Assembly (NCBI RefSeq): GCF_021730395.1
Contig: NC_069369.1
Location: 60,663,501 to 60,727,500 of the forward strand
Direction: 5' to 3'
Length of the DNA: 64,000 nt
Source: Mercenaria mercenaria
Lineage: Eukaryota; Mollusca; Bivalvia; Venerida; Veneridae
The position numbers were made by a program, and so were the translations under genes. The notes under the pieces are model-generated. The model did no database searches. It saw only the letters and a program-made list of their open reading frames with translations, and was not told the DNA's origin. The first letter of the stretch is position 1; each line of letters opens with the position of its first letter. Below are positions 36,830 through 50,289 of the stretch, one piece after another.

Positions 36830-39557
36830 TTTAACCCATCTACAACATTTTGCAGTTACAGCTTCTTTTTGGTGTGGGCCTACTTTGTGAAGCATGGCGC
36901 TATGGCTGTGTTTGGGGTGCTCTGTGCTTTCTGGAAATCTATCCTTACCTTTTATCTTTTATGAGTTCAAGCATTATATCGACTATATGGGAAGATATTT
37001 TGCGCAAAAATCAAGATTAATTTAGAAGTATTCAAGACAGAGTTAAGCCTGATGTACAACACTGCATTCCATCTCATTTTCATCATTTAACAGGTTATGT
37101 TTTAAAATGTATATTCCGTAGTTAGAAAGTTAAAGAAAAAGTTGTAAAATAAGTACAGAAAAGGGGAGGAGAAAAAAAGGAGATTAATCAATAATTATAA
37201 AAGACTGAGTTATGTTTTAACACCTCCATACTTCGTCTCATTGCCTTCCATCAATGATCCCAGACATATACATCATACTACCATATGTTTCCGATGTAAT
37301 GCATTAAATTATCATTATAATGTCTAAGTTATGTATTACGTTACGCATTACATTAACTCATAAATTGTCTTTATGAATTTTATGTACAGTCGATTACCAT
37401 ATTCGCATGGTATACTATATACATGTGATTATATTACAAGATATATAACAGCTCTTCAAACACTTGTTTCAATGCTTACTGCGTGTTCAAGTCTGACTGT
37501 TGCATTTATTTTCTCAATGGACCGTATATAACAGGGAATGACAGCAGCCATTAGCAAGACGCAAAATCATCAGTCATTTTAAAAGAAAACAAGAATAATT
37601 TTTTTAATGACAGATAATATCATCATTTCGTTGGCCGATGAGTTAGCGTCCGACCATACACGTCTGTCATACCCACTTCAACTAAATTATCAGTATAAAT
37701 GAAAACTACAACACAGTTTAGGGAAAAGGCGGCGACTTTATTGAAAGATTTCTCATGGCAACTGGTAAGGTGAGATAATGTTTAAAATGCACAATACTAT
37801 ACAAACAGCTAAAGATGTATATTGAAAATAACCTAATTTCGTTTGCCCTAGCGACACTGCAAAGGTACAAACAAAATACATTAAATAAATAAGATAAAAT
37901 TTGAATCAATTGAAAGAACAATTATCCCCAGCGATGGCTGCAAAATTGGGAAAATACTAACTGTACATAAAGTTACTAGATAACAAAAGTATCTTGCTTA
38001 TAACAGAAACCAGTAATCAACAATTTTACATTCTGATAATAGAAAAGCAAACATACGGCATCAAAATGTAAATGTTATTCAAGTATGTACAAATGCTATA
38101 CGAGATGCCGTCAAATCAATTAATATGCGTGCCACAATCGAATCTGTATATTAAATAAAACAGTTAAAGCCGCTACATTTTGTCACGTTGAACAAATTCG
38201 ATTGTATATTTCTCAAACGGAATACGAGCCGCCCACGAAAAAAAAACCTTCCCCGATTTGAACTAGGACACGAGGAAACGTGTTTCCGTAGCCAATGTCT
38301 AACACATTCAAATGCTCAGACTATTCCTCGAAATACTGAAAAACGGAACGAATTAAAGCATGCTAAAAATATATATCAATACTCTATGATTATCATTTTT
38401 CTGTAACTATTTCGTATAATTGCCATGCCTAACTTTGCAAACTTGTGGGAGCAGAAGGACACCAAAGTACATGTAAGTGCATTTTATATACACTTTATAT
38501 AAAAGTGTTATGAATTAATTTGAAATAACAGTGTTTGTCATAATTAAATGCACCGTATGATGGAAAGATGCAGGGGACAGAGACATACAAATAATATTGA
38601 TACACTTTACTCATGACACTGACCACTTATGCAACTAAGGTCCTGAAGATAGGTCCGCACTGTGAAACGAAGGCATGTACAGTCAAATGAAAATTCACGT
38701 ATAGTGGGGGCGAGTAAAACATGCGACCCAGATGTCTATAGCAGACCAGCCACCAGCCATTGAGTAAAGTAACTGAAAAACTGATATCACGTCGAGTCGC
38801 CAGACTACCGAATCCTACTGCCTTCAACCTATGACGTCATCTAATGACACAAATTGAGGTGCACCTTCGACGTCAGGCAATGAAACAGTGACTTAGACAG
38901 CACACCCGACTAGTTATAATGAACTCATATTTAAACAGTATTCTACAAATGCCTTGGCCCTCAGTCCCCGACCGAATTATTTAGTGGCTTCTAGCCAATT
39001 TCGGCCGAGAGATCGTAAGCATTCATTAAAACACAAGTGCAGACCCACAATTAAGACCTATACGCCGACAAAATATGACAAGGCTTCTGCCAACGCTGGT
39101 TAGGCTCATTACATTTTCCTCGAACAAATATAAACCATGGTCGGTGGTCGACAGCCTTTCAAAGTGGCGTACCCTTAACCAAGGCTAATAGGCTATTTCC
39201 TTCACTACACAGAACACTTATTCAATTTACTTGATACCATTCTGAATTAAAATATTACTTCCGAGTAATACTATTACTTTAAAATTAATGCATATGGCCT
39301 TGGTACTCTTTTACTCCCTTCGTGCATTTCAAATTAGAATCAATATTCAATGAAAACGTTATAAAGCCGCGACAAATAATAACGTTAACATGTAAATAAA
39401 CAGATATATCAGTTTGAGTTTCTGACGTTCAACATAACATTTACGAACAACATTTACTAACAGCACTAGCACTAAAGTGCCTGAACGTATGTGTATTCCA
39501 TTTCATTTCTAAAGTAGTTCTCATAGCAATAATCTCACATAATCCATGAGTCATTAT
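36830..39557. other. gene-free interval
   Basis: No exon-like frame or RNA gene that I can support. A stretch at 38255-38280 (minus strand tagttcaaatcgggg) resembles a worn tRNA T-arm, perhaps a SINE fragment. Confidence 0.4.
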
Positions 39558-39668
39558 TTTGATACATCCTCTCAAAGAATGATCGCAAACTTTATTGGTA
39601 CATTCTCTCAAAGAATGATCGTAAACTTTATTGATACATCCTCTCAAAGAATGATCGTAAACTTTATT
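39558..39668 (-). repeat. 36-bp tandem repeat, three units
   Basis: Three near-identical 36-base units (gatacatcctctcaaagaat). On the minus strand they read in frame as NKVYDHSLRGCI. The containing frame (39441-39743) has no other sign of coding. Confidence 0.75.
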
Positions 39669-39743
39669 ACATGACCAAATTATTAACCAGTCACTACATA
39701 GCTGTGTGTGGTTTGTGGGAATACCACTTTCTGTTATTGTCAT

Positions 39744-42700
39744 GTTCCCTTATGGCGTATTCTATGTTCTGAAACAGATCTACTATGCAGGAACCTGAAA
39801 AATAGATGAACAGCAGCAGCAAAGATTTCTGATTCACGCTAAAGTTATAAACAGTTTCCATAAATATAGGCATGAGCGTTATATCATATCAAAGTAGAAA
39901 TTCGTTTAAGGTTTAGCAGTATATTAGAAAAACAACATCCCTATAAACAACCCATCTGTCAAATCCATTTTTTATCCCGTAGAATTGGATACTTAAATAT
40001 TCTAAAAGATTTGTCCCCCTGCAAAAATTAATGCCATTTGGACATAAATAAAATTAAACAATAGTCAGAAACGATATTTAACCTAGTTTTGTAAATATTA
40101 AGCGCTCGTACATTGTTGCAAATGCACCAAACGAAGACATGTAACATTTTTTTAAACAATGATGAGGTTTTAAAGGCGCTGAAATGACCAAAGTGTGGCC
40201 CCCTCACACAGGCCCTTTTCGAAATTCCATATATTTATAAATATAAGTAAATTGACAATGGATTTGTAGAATGAAAAATGTTTTATATGCTACATCTAAT
40301 TTTCGTGTAAAACAATTATTACTTTCTATGATTTGACGATATTTAAAAATTTATTCTCCAAAGCATGGACCTAACTCATCCGAACAAAATGGTCGAATTC
40401 TACCGTGTATAAATGTAAACGTCTGTTTTAAAGTGACACCCCTCAATTTTTACTATTATTATTTTTTTAAACACGAGAATGTACTTTCATTATTGATAAT
40501 GTAAATGTGCCGCATTTGTGGAACATTTGTTAAGCATGTTAAACATACAGAGAAATAAACATAAACGATAGCAGAGCAATTTAAATGTGATGTAGAAAAA
40601 AAGGGGGTAAAAATTATTTAATATTCTATAAGCGTTCAAAGTAGATTTTAAACATACGTTTATGTTTCTCATAAATATTTCCAATTTTACAAAATTAAAG
40701 CATTTTGGTGTCCTCATGGAGGCAAGCCCCTTTAATGTGATTAGAAAAATGGTCATGATAATGTTTCATTTAACAGCTAAATAAATAAAATGTATATATC
40801 AGGGGCGATCCGACCTAGACAGTTATTACCATTTGGTTGTTTATTTGTATATAAACATGTATATAAGATACTTGCCTCTTCTAAAATAGAGATGTTTCAC
40901 TGCAATAAATGGCTGCAGATACGAATCATCCTGTTAAATGAATGCTCATCTAGATTTTTGATCGGACGTACATCAACACCACAGGTGTACAACCCATATA
41001 GACAATCACTGGAAACATGGCGACAGTAAGAAATTTGTGAACCGTTGTGCCAGTCGATGGAATCTGTCATGGCAATTATTTAGCCAATGCCGCTGAAAAA
41101 TATGAATGAAACAGCAGCACAGCGGATGGTTATGATCTTATATGTGATACTCCTTGGAAAACAAAACTCACGAAAAGAAAAGGACCTGTAAGGTGGCTGG
41201 AAGATACGATCTGGCTGTCAGACATGCGTACCATGGAAGTGTAGTAACCCATATCATTTCTGATACCATATAACAACCACAATTTGTTTTACAATTTTAA
41301 CTTTTCATGTTGCTCTGGAAGTATTTTCCTTAAATTAGCACGAACAGTAATGAAAGAGCTGAACATTAAAACTACCTATGACAATGCACTTGAATGCTAA
41401 CTGGACAGGTCAAGATACTATGCCCGAATCATGCAAAAATACCGATTAAACATGAATCCAAACTGCCATGCCCTTATGTGCGGAACTCAAATTAGCTATA
41501 AACAAAATTTTCTTGTACGAATTTTGCTATTTTTAACTAAAACCTACTTGTTCAAAGGACAAAAGGATACAGTACACTTACTGCGTATATAGTTATATCC
41601 CAATCACAGACCTGCACTGACCAAACAGACGGATACTCTTCAAGGGGGTCCTCTTTGGTGGGACCCTGGTTGTTAGAGGTTTAGCAAAGACATTTTTTTT
41701 TTACTTTGCAACTCTCGACGTTGGGGACGGCCGATGAGAAGCTTACTTTACCTTGAAGTATATAAGTGCAGGCCTGTCAAAGGCCGCCGTCGCAGACGAC
41801 AACTAGCCGACATTTTTTATTGTCAAGGCTCCCTCTAGCAGTCAAGGGTTATTATTATACCCCTAAACCAATATAAAGCATGTACTTGTGCCCCCACAAC
41901 AGAAGTACATAGCTGTACAGATTAAGAAGAAAGTTTTCTGCCAAACCAGGGATATAAACTAGCTATATTTATCCAGGGGCCCAGATTGTCCAAAATAAAT
42001 GTTACACACTTGGTATATGGGCATTTTATACAACATTTTACAATTTAGGGGCCAAGGGCTACAGGGCCGTGCTGATTTATATCCCTGCTAACGCACGCTT
42101 ACACGCTTATAATCAGCCTATATATTTATCATTACGTACTGTCGTACTGGGCAGCAGTATATATATATTTTTCCCCCGTTTTAAGCTAAAATAACATATG
42201 GAAAACAAATCCGCAACCGAGCATTCATGCTGACATTTCAGTCATTACACCAAAAGGTACAATAAAGTGTACAATAGCTCAATGCTTTAGCCCACAGCGC
42301 CGCTGTGAAAACTTATGAAGAACGAAAAACAACTCACAGCGCCCCATTAATAATTTGCCCATATATATATTTTTTTCTTATCAACTGAGCTAGCCGGGTG
42401 CGTGAACTTGTAAAAATAAAATAAAGATAAAATAAAACGGGCTAAAGAATGGAAAATAATCAATAAATATTTGAATGTTTACACTTGCTTTCACAATATA
42501 AAAATATTACTTGTGTTCAAATTAAACATGCAAGCAGCACTTTCAACAGCACTGGCAGACCAGACATTATGTGCACGCCCAATCTAATGGTACTTATGGT
42601 ACATATCTCTGCCCATATACATATGGCGCAAATAGGACATTACATTTTTTAGCACCTGGCCTACAGTTCCCTCTTGGAGCTAACCATTGACCTGTTGACT

Positions 42701-43097
42701 ACAATTTGATCGCATTTTCAATCATTCTTACAATATTACTTAGATTCTTTCTATCACTGAATTGAATTTAATGAATATGATTAAAGAATACGACTCACCC
42801 GGTTCACCATTCATTTGTGTCTAAGAGCTGCCGTCAATGAAGATGCACCTTGACCATAACCATTCCAAAAAGCCACGCTAGCTGCTTGGTCCACACCCTT
42901 ATTCTGAAGATGTTTATAGACCTATCAATCATATTCCTTGAGGTTGTGGATAACTTCTCACGACGGAATCAACTTGCATTCTCTAAATCTTGTAGTAAAC
43001 AACTTCTACATATACTAAATGAATACCACGCAATCATAGCTTATATGCAAGATAAATTCAGTGAAAGTCTATGTTGTTCCATTGCTGGCGAGGATTG
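39744..43097. other. gene-free interval
   Basis: AT-rich; small frames only (for example 40790-41029) with no recognisable domain or convincing splice context. A short stretch near 42385 looks like a tRNA A-box on the minus strand (ggctagctcagttgataag), without the rest of a tRNA. Confidence 0.4.
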
Positions 43098-43103
43098 AAA
43101 TGG

Positions 43104-44196
43104 CCACTGGCACCAGAACAGAAAGAAAATGCCTCTGTACATGTTATACCTTTCCCCTAGGTATTCTATAAGAACAATGGTCATGAACGGGAAAATATAC
43201 TGACCCGTTTCAATCGTACAATTCTCAACTTAAACGCGTAGTTCGGTGAATGGGTACCTAGTATAATGAACAAGCGATAATTTATCTTCCATCGGGCACC
43301 AGTCACATTGTCTCAATATTCCATATTGCTGAGATTATCAACATATTTTATGCTTTCGTCAACGTTACAGAAAAAAACTTGCTTGACCTTCCCTAATGAA
43401 CATCCGGTCTAGAGGTCACGGCAGTGTGCACATGTTTGGCGATATGTAAACAAACAAAATCAGAATTTAAAAAAAATCAAAATTTTACACTAAAACTCGA
43501 AATGATGAATGAAATTCATCTTGTATATGATCTTTAATTTGAAAACGTACATTGGTCTGCATCTGTTCTGTTTATTTTATTCATTTTATACATTTATGCT
43601 GCATTTTCACATTTAAGCAAAACACGTGTAGTAAAATGACGATTGATTTACATATCAGAATGGTTTTGTAATCTAGAACGGAACTTCAACAGGGAAGTTC
43701 AAGCAAGTTTTTGCGTAACGTTGAAATAACTATAAACTACGCGTTGTTTTTCTAAGATAAGATGTATTGAAGAAATGTGACCGGTACACAATGGAAGATA
43801 AATACCACTTGTTTGATATCCACAGTACACATTTACCGAACTGCAGGTATGAAATGCGCGATTGAAACGGGTCAGTATATTTTCCCGTTCATGACCATGG
43901 TTCTTAATAATATCTAGGGTAGACTAGTCACTAGACTGATAATAACTGTATTTCTATATTTTTTCCTTTTTTGACAAATTCAATTTCATAGAGACAAAAG
44001 CCAGTCTATTTTAGAGATTTTCACACAGGACTGATGTTGAAATTATCATATTGGACATAGGATATAGACTGGCTCAGTTCACTGCATTCAATCATAAAAA
44101 TGTAAAAAGATATATCATAGTCTAGGAGCTAGTCTATACCTAGGGGTAAAGTATAACATGTACAGAGGCATTTTCTTTCTGTTCTGGTGCCAGTGG
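43104..44196. mobile_element. long-TIR element (Mutator-like?), ~1.1 kb
   Basis: Inverted arms of about 310 bases (43104-43414 and 43674-44196) share blocks such as gacccgtttcaatcg and cttgcttgaccttccc, and flank a ~260-base core. The right arm has an extra ~215 bases near 43915-44135. Tips are CCACTGGCACCAG and its complement. AAATGG(CCA) occurs directly on both sides (43098 and 44197), a 6-9 bp target duplication. Long inverted arms with a ~9 bp duplication suggest a non-autonomous Mutator-like element. No transposase. Confidence 0.65.
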
Positions 44197-44205
44197 AAAT
44201 GGCCA

Positions 44206-45267
44206 TACAAACGTGGCAAATCCAACAACGAAGTTCACGCTTTTTTCATTACAAATAGCGTTCAGAATACAAAGGGAAACAACTAGCGCACGACTAAATA
44301 CTAAAATCCTGTTCACGTCGCGACCTCTCTACTGGAACAGGGGTCCATGAAAAATAAACAGGTATATTATGCACAAAGGGCAACATAAAACCCATTAACC
44401 ATCACCAAATTTTCAAATATGATGTTACCCAGTGTGCGACTGTCTGGACGGGAAACTTAAATGCAACTCGCAAACTGACGTATATTTTTGTTAGATTTCC
44501 TTTCCTCACCTGTAACTCAATAAAACATATTAGCGTCTCGTAGAATCAACATCTATTAACGAAATTCATTTTGAATATATTTCCAAAATGTCTAGGTCTG
44601 CAGCTCTCATATACGAAAATATCTTTCATCCGAGGCATATGATGACATTTTAAGACAAAATCAAAAATGACCTTTTGAACGGTTTGACGAAGTTCCAATG
44701 ATCCCCATATACCCTTGCTCCGTTACGGACTCCTATGGAATTTGTGTTTTTTTTCCGAGTGCAAATAGTTTTTCGTAGATGAAAAGCTGACCTATCGTGC
44801 TAAAGTCCAGGTATTTTCAAATCGTAAAAAAATGCTGAATAATGACTCCCCAATAGTAAAAAAAAAATAATAATAAAACAACCCGCAACTGGTATCTTAT
44901 CATGCTGATAATAGATTTCTTTACACAAGCTGTTGGTTGCTACGCTAATTTGATTTTAACAGGCATGCGTTCTTTAAGTGTGGCAAAAGAACTCTCTACA
45001 ATAAGAAAACCTACATAAAATTAACAGTATATTACGAAGTGTTTTGCCATTATAAAGATAATTTCAGTCAAGTAATTTATTATACAGTATACTTTGATTC
45101 TAATAATTATGCTTGCCTCTGTTAAAACACTCTTACGCTAGAATGACGTCACATTAACGTGCGGTGACGTCAACGTTTTTGTTGCGACCAAAAAAGAGCG
45201 CTTCTATATCTTATCACTGTTTTAGATTAAGGGCATATTAGAATCGAAATAATTTATAGTACAAGCG
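44206..45267. other. gene-free interval with two CRE-like sites
   Basis: No coding signal. Near 45143-45170 two TGACGTCA palindromes (CREB/ATF consensus) stand about 20 bases apart, with no gene start nearby that I can identify. Confidence 0.35.
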
Positions 45268-45396
45268 TGTTTTAACACTATTTATACACTCGGATGGTAA
45301 TACGTCGTTCAAATAATTTCACTCGGACTACGCCCTCGTGAAATTATTACGTCCGACGTATAACCACCCATCGTGCATAAATAGTGTTAAAGCACT
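45268..45396. mobile_element. hairpin MITE, ~130 bp
   Basis: Imperfect palindrome: gtgttttaacactatttata at the left returns as cataaatagtgttaaagcac at the right, with aatacgtcg and cgacgtata inside. No coding capacity. Confidence 0.7.
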
Positions 45397-48230
45397 CTTT
45401 TGCTATCAATTATTTCTTAATTAAAGACATGCATGTTAATTAATCATATCTTACCTGAAAAGCCTGCTTTATTCTTATTTTCGTCAGAAAAGAACAAGCA
45501 TTTCCAGTCTTCCAAACATCTTACAAATATAAAACTTACACTTAAAAAATTCATAATTTTCATTATATCTATTTTTTCCACAACTTCAAATAGGTGTTAT
45601 ATATATTTTTCTTCGCCTTAAATGACATCTACATACTTTTGGAGTCGCGGCTCCATGCCACTGAAGTTGCTGATATACCGAAAATCATTGCGTAACTATT
45701 ATGCAATTGACATGATAACACTTAGGTCACCTGGGTAATCAAGACTGTAAGTTAATTCGAGAGTGTCCCCTAATTAGAGCGGACCATAAAAGTTACTGAA
45801 GCGAATAAAATGGCTTTGATGTGATATACATTAATGCCTTCGGTCATCAATGCCATTAAAAGAACGCACTCAGATTAATTATATCACGTGGCAGAGCTGT
45901 TTTGTGAATCAAATTTCAAAATCTATAAGAATATACTTTGGAACTTTAATGGACATTTCCTTTTAAAACGATGAAAGTGTAACTGTTACAAAACATCTCA
46001 ATTCGTAAGATATTAATCAAATCAAGGACTGTAACTACACACGGAAGGAAAATACCTGATATAAATCTCTATTTTTTTATTTCTAATGTTTACATGCTAG
46101 ATCATTTTCATATCGAAAATGTATCGTGCAAGAAGTCATTATCCGTGATTTAATAAAATAATTATGATAAACTTGAATTCCGCAAAGAATAGAACAGAGA
46201 AAGAATAAGTGTAGAACACCCCTCCACGCTACCCGCCCCCTCTCTATTGAATCTGACCGCTGCATTCACCATTCGAACCCCTTTGATAATGTCAAATAAA
46301 AAAAACTTTAGAATTCGAAGAAACAATTAAAATAAAAATAACAATTTTAAGATGATGATGATGATGATGATCATTTTTTTTTTTTGAATACTGAATGAAT
46401 GAATGCAACTTTTAATTATATTTCAAGTTTCATATAAGCTAATTGCGACACGTGGTAAGTTATGGGAGATCACGTTAGGAAATAAAACAAAATCTTTGTT
46501 ATTACTTCATAAATTCATGGAAAATATCTTCTTTTTTTTTTCATTTTTCTTAACCTAAATTTGTCGAGATCAAAATTGCCGAATGAATAGTCCATTAATC
46601 CAAAATCATCAATACTTATAGGTTATTAACTTTGTATCGGGCATATTTCCCGATGCAAAGATAATAAACTTTTTATTACATACACATCTACACGTATAAA
46701 TATAATGTAAATATCATAAATTTGTTCAATAGTCTGAATAGGATTGACAATACTGAACTAAATAGAAACAAATAGTGCAAGAACAGATACTGAAATACGT
46801 CACGCACCCGATATGAAATTCAGGCGTCAGTATATGGAAACATATTGACGTTTCCGGTACCAGTGTAACTTAACGGGGAATAGAAACGTGTATTTAATAA
46901 TAATGCAAATTAGTTAAAGCTGTGGGTTTGCAAAGATCTATATATTTTCCTTTGTCTTTCGGTGGATATTTACTATAAAACAAACTCATTATTGATCGGA
47001 TAGATCAAAATACAATATATCTCTAACGTAATTTATATTGTGCAGTCATGTCTTTTAGCCCTACGTAGAGTGCGCATGCGCGGAAATTGTTTCCCGTTGC
47101 TAAGCAAATAGCTCTGTGTAAAAAGGTCTATACAATGATATAAACGTAAGTCACAAACATCTATTTAATGGATATCGTTTACACATTTTTCACACCGCAT
47201 TGTGCATAATTCAACGTGCACTAGAGTTTATACAAATGTTTCTGATGTCAAAGAGCTCTGATATATGCACCAGTTTCAAGATTACTCCTCACGGTGGGTT
47301 TTTCTGCACACATGTCAAGTAAATGACCAGTTTCGCGGAATAATATTGCGCTTCTAAAGTCGCGCATTATTTCCTATAAAACATAAGTATTTGATACTAA
47401 AACGCATATGACGCATTACATAAATCTTCAAAGATTTTTGCAGCTTTTTAACCACTTCTGTGCCAAGGGCCGATTTTGGGCCGATGTTATTTACTACGTT
47501 GAGTGCCAAGGGCCGATTTGGGCCGATCTGAACTGAACATTTACGCCGTTTATTTGATGTCAATGTTATTATTTTCCAAGCAGATATACATACTATTGTT
47601 TCTATGGAAATGAAAACATAACAATCTTACTGGCATATTATGACGTAATTTTCGAGTTGACGTCACTTTAAAGACGTTAACGTAACAAAAGTTCCCGCCG
47701 AAATAATAAATACTTATCGTTGGTTTGGGTGCTATACGACTGACCGAAGAAACGTGATAAAATGACTACAACGCAGGTTTTACGAGAAGAAATATTCAAT
47801 TGAAATGTTTTTAATTCAGTAAATCGAAATACATTGAACAAATTACTAAATATTATGATGATAGTACTTGTTCAGCCTAGCAAACCATTTAAAAACTAAG
47901 ATATTTCCTAAAAAAAGTCGCACAAAGTTCTATTGAATCAAACTAGAGGCATTAATATTTTACTAAAAAAGTCCGTTTCACGCTCTGTGTAAGGAACTTC
48001 CCAAAGTGTCGTGCACTGCCTTTGAAATGTCTCGACAGTTTAACAAACTTGAAACCTATCCCTTTCATAAAATTGTGATGAATATTTTACAGATATAGAA
48101 ATAATCGTGATCCTGAAATAAAGTAATACTTTGCAAGGTTTTGTTGTTAAGGTGCCTTCAGCTTGGGTAATGTTTACATTAATCTGAATCTAGAATATTT
48201 TTACAGTTAGACCCTATTAAATTGTGTTTA
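45397..48230. other. gene-free interval
   Basis: AT-rich. Holds a (gat)n run near 46352, an NRF1-like site (tgcgcatgcgc) near 47073 and a pair of ~43-bp repeats at 47462-47527 (gccaagggccgatttgggcc). No gene supported. Confidence 0.4.
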
Positions 48231-48415
48231 GGGGTCTCATTGGCAGAGTGATTAAGGTCACTGACTTCGAATCACTTGTCCTTCACCGTCGCTGGTTCGT
48301 TAGGGTGTTGAATTATTATATGTGAGGAAGCATCCGGCTGGCAAACGGAAGGTCAATGGTTCTAGAGAGTCGCCACATGACATACAATTATGTCGATCTA
48401 ACTTTAAAAACCAAA
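48231..48415 (+). mobile_element. tRNA(Ser/Leu-like)-derived SINE, partial
   Basis: The head ggggtctcattggcagagtg has an A box of the Ser/Leu type, followed by actgacttcgaatcactt (anticodon-arm-like) and a worn B box (gctggttcgttaggg). A non-tRNA body ends in aaaaaccaaacaaca. Different family from the Arg-like SINE. Confidence 0.65.
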
Positions 48416-49256
48416 CAACATTTTATTGCATTTTTAATATAATATGATTATACTTCATATTTTGAAGGAGACTGAATCAATATTCAAATAATTTGAACTG
48501 TATAAATAAGTGTGCGACTGTTCGAGACATTCCTCGTACGGTACCGACGTGATAAAAATACACTAGACTTCCAATCAAGTATGTAAATAATACTAAATAT
48601 ATATAAATGTGTGTGTTATAATTAGTTAATTAAGATATTATAATCATTGCCGGTGTTGAAAAAAAAATGAATGCAAACGACGCATACAACGCGCACTCAA
48701 GTACAGACAAACAAATAAAAATATAGTTTTACCTATAATATTTGAAACGATGTCGATATGAAAACAAAAGAACTTTTAAACTATGATGTGTTTAGGTATT
48801 GAATACTATTAGGATAATTAGGACATTTTCAATTTTTTTTTTTTAATGAACGACGGAACACAGTTTCTACATTCATCTTTATCGTACAATGTTTTGTTTT
48901 TTTTTTGTTTTTTTTTTGTGATTAATTTTCCTTTCATGGCTCTTTTTGAAATATAGAAAAGTAACGTTCACATTTTTTTCAATGATTATTCACAGTTGCA
49001 CACGTGTTTCCATAGTAGAGGGAAAGCCGAGTTAAGAGTAAAAAGTAGATCTTTAGGCTCACATTATAGTTACATTGTAACAGCTCAGTACGTGAACTTT
49101 TATTTCTAAAATTAGAGAAGTCGCACATGTTATGCGCAACGCAATGCCTTTTCTTGCATGCTGGACAGGATTTTCCCGTGTTTTTGTCGGTGCTGGAAAG
49201 AAACTTCTTGCATACCAGACAGGTTTGCCGGTGCTGGAAAAACTTGTCATACACTT

Positions 49257-49563
49257 CGGGGTAAGTTCAAATCGAAGCTCTAGGGTAGAGTAGACACTGA
49301 CTCTGTACTCGATAATCCGCTTGAACGGTATAAGTTAGTACACCATCGTACCTTCCCTGTTGAAGACCTGAACTCCGCAAACTCCATGGCGAGGTAGGGT
49401 TTACTGGTTCCTTCTTTTATCACAGCGCTTAATGTGCAGGGAAAAAAGTTTTACATATTTCCACGGCCCAATTTTTGATTGGTCAGTTACTTTACTGTTG
49501 GGGGTAAATATCATTTACACAACAGCCTACCCTTCCCTAGAGCTCCGATGTGAACTTACCCTC
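49257..49563. mobile_element. MITE with ~33-bp inverted ends
   Basis: Left ggggtaagttcaaatcgaag and ctctagggta; right ctacccttccctagagctcc and gatgtgaacttaccc. About 307 bases, no coding capacity. Confidence 0.7.
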
Positions 49564-49737
49564 TGGGTTTAAGATGACTCACATACTGTAATTTATGAAT
49601 GAATGCGTAAATTCATACGCTACTACGATGGAATAGTACTTAAAAGGAAATCATTCGTTATATTTAATTGAAGAATACGGTATGCAGGAAGAAGAATCTA
49701 CCATTAATTGGTGTGGATTGAAATATATGGCTCTCAG

Positions 49738-49860
49738 AGCCTCGATACCGCCTAAACAGTTACCCGAGATCCATATATTTTCATTCGCATCTTCAACCGG
49801 GCCTCATTACCGCAAAACAGTTACCCGAGAGTTACATATTTCCATCCGCACTTTCAACTA
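49738..49860 (+). repeat. 62-bp tandem duplication
   Basis: Two diverged units, each with cctcga/cattaccgc, aaacagttacccgaga, and catccgcactttcaac-type endings. A third related piece (gagttaccgcttaaacagtg) sits near 50908. Confidence 0.6.
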
Positions 49861-49934
49861 TTGAAAAAAAATGATGAAAATGCTCGATTGTTTAATGAGA
49901 AATAGAAGGACACATTTTTCGATAATAAATATCT

Positions 49935-50265
49935 CATCCGGTATATGGAATGTTACCGTAGAGGGATCGATCCCGATTTTCGTCGTTTCGCGCAGGATCG
50001 ATTCCCTATCAATTTAAAGGTAGATTTTGGAATAAAAAACAGCACTGCCTATATTTGTACTGATGTGCAAGACGCAAAAGTTATGTCACAAGGAAAAAGC
50101 GTATTCTTCCAAAAGTCCGAAGTCAGACGCTCTGTGCACGTGTTGGAAGTACAAATTTTTAAATTCGAAAGTATATATCACATTCGGTATATCGCATGTT
50201 ACTGTAGAGGGATCGATCCCGACTTCGAAGCGACGAAAATCGGTAGGATCGATTCCCTATAAAAT
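49935..50265 (+). repeat. pair of ~85-bp direct repeats around a hairpin-prone core
   Basis: Blocks at about 49935-50018 and 50175-50265 share catccggtatatggaatgtt-like starts and gtagagggatcgatcccga, ending ggatcgattccctat. The gggatcgatccc core is self-complementary. Open frames crossing it have no known domain. Confidence 0.6.
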
Positions 50266-50289
50266 TGGCTAAAACTCTCTCGATTATCA

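Noticed and set aside
38230-38350. Possible tRNA on the minus strand
   Set aside because: Only a T-arm-like stretch is visible; no acceptor stem or A box pairs with it.
46083-46265. 60-codon minus-strand frame
   Set aside because: Short, no domain, no supporting splice sites.
47073-47083. NRF1-like site tgcgcatgcgc as a promoter
   Set aside because: No gene start or exon could be found on either side, so the match alone is not enough.
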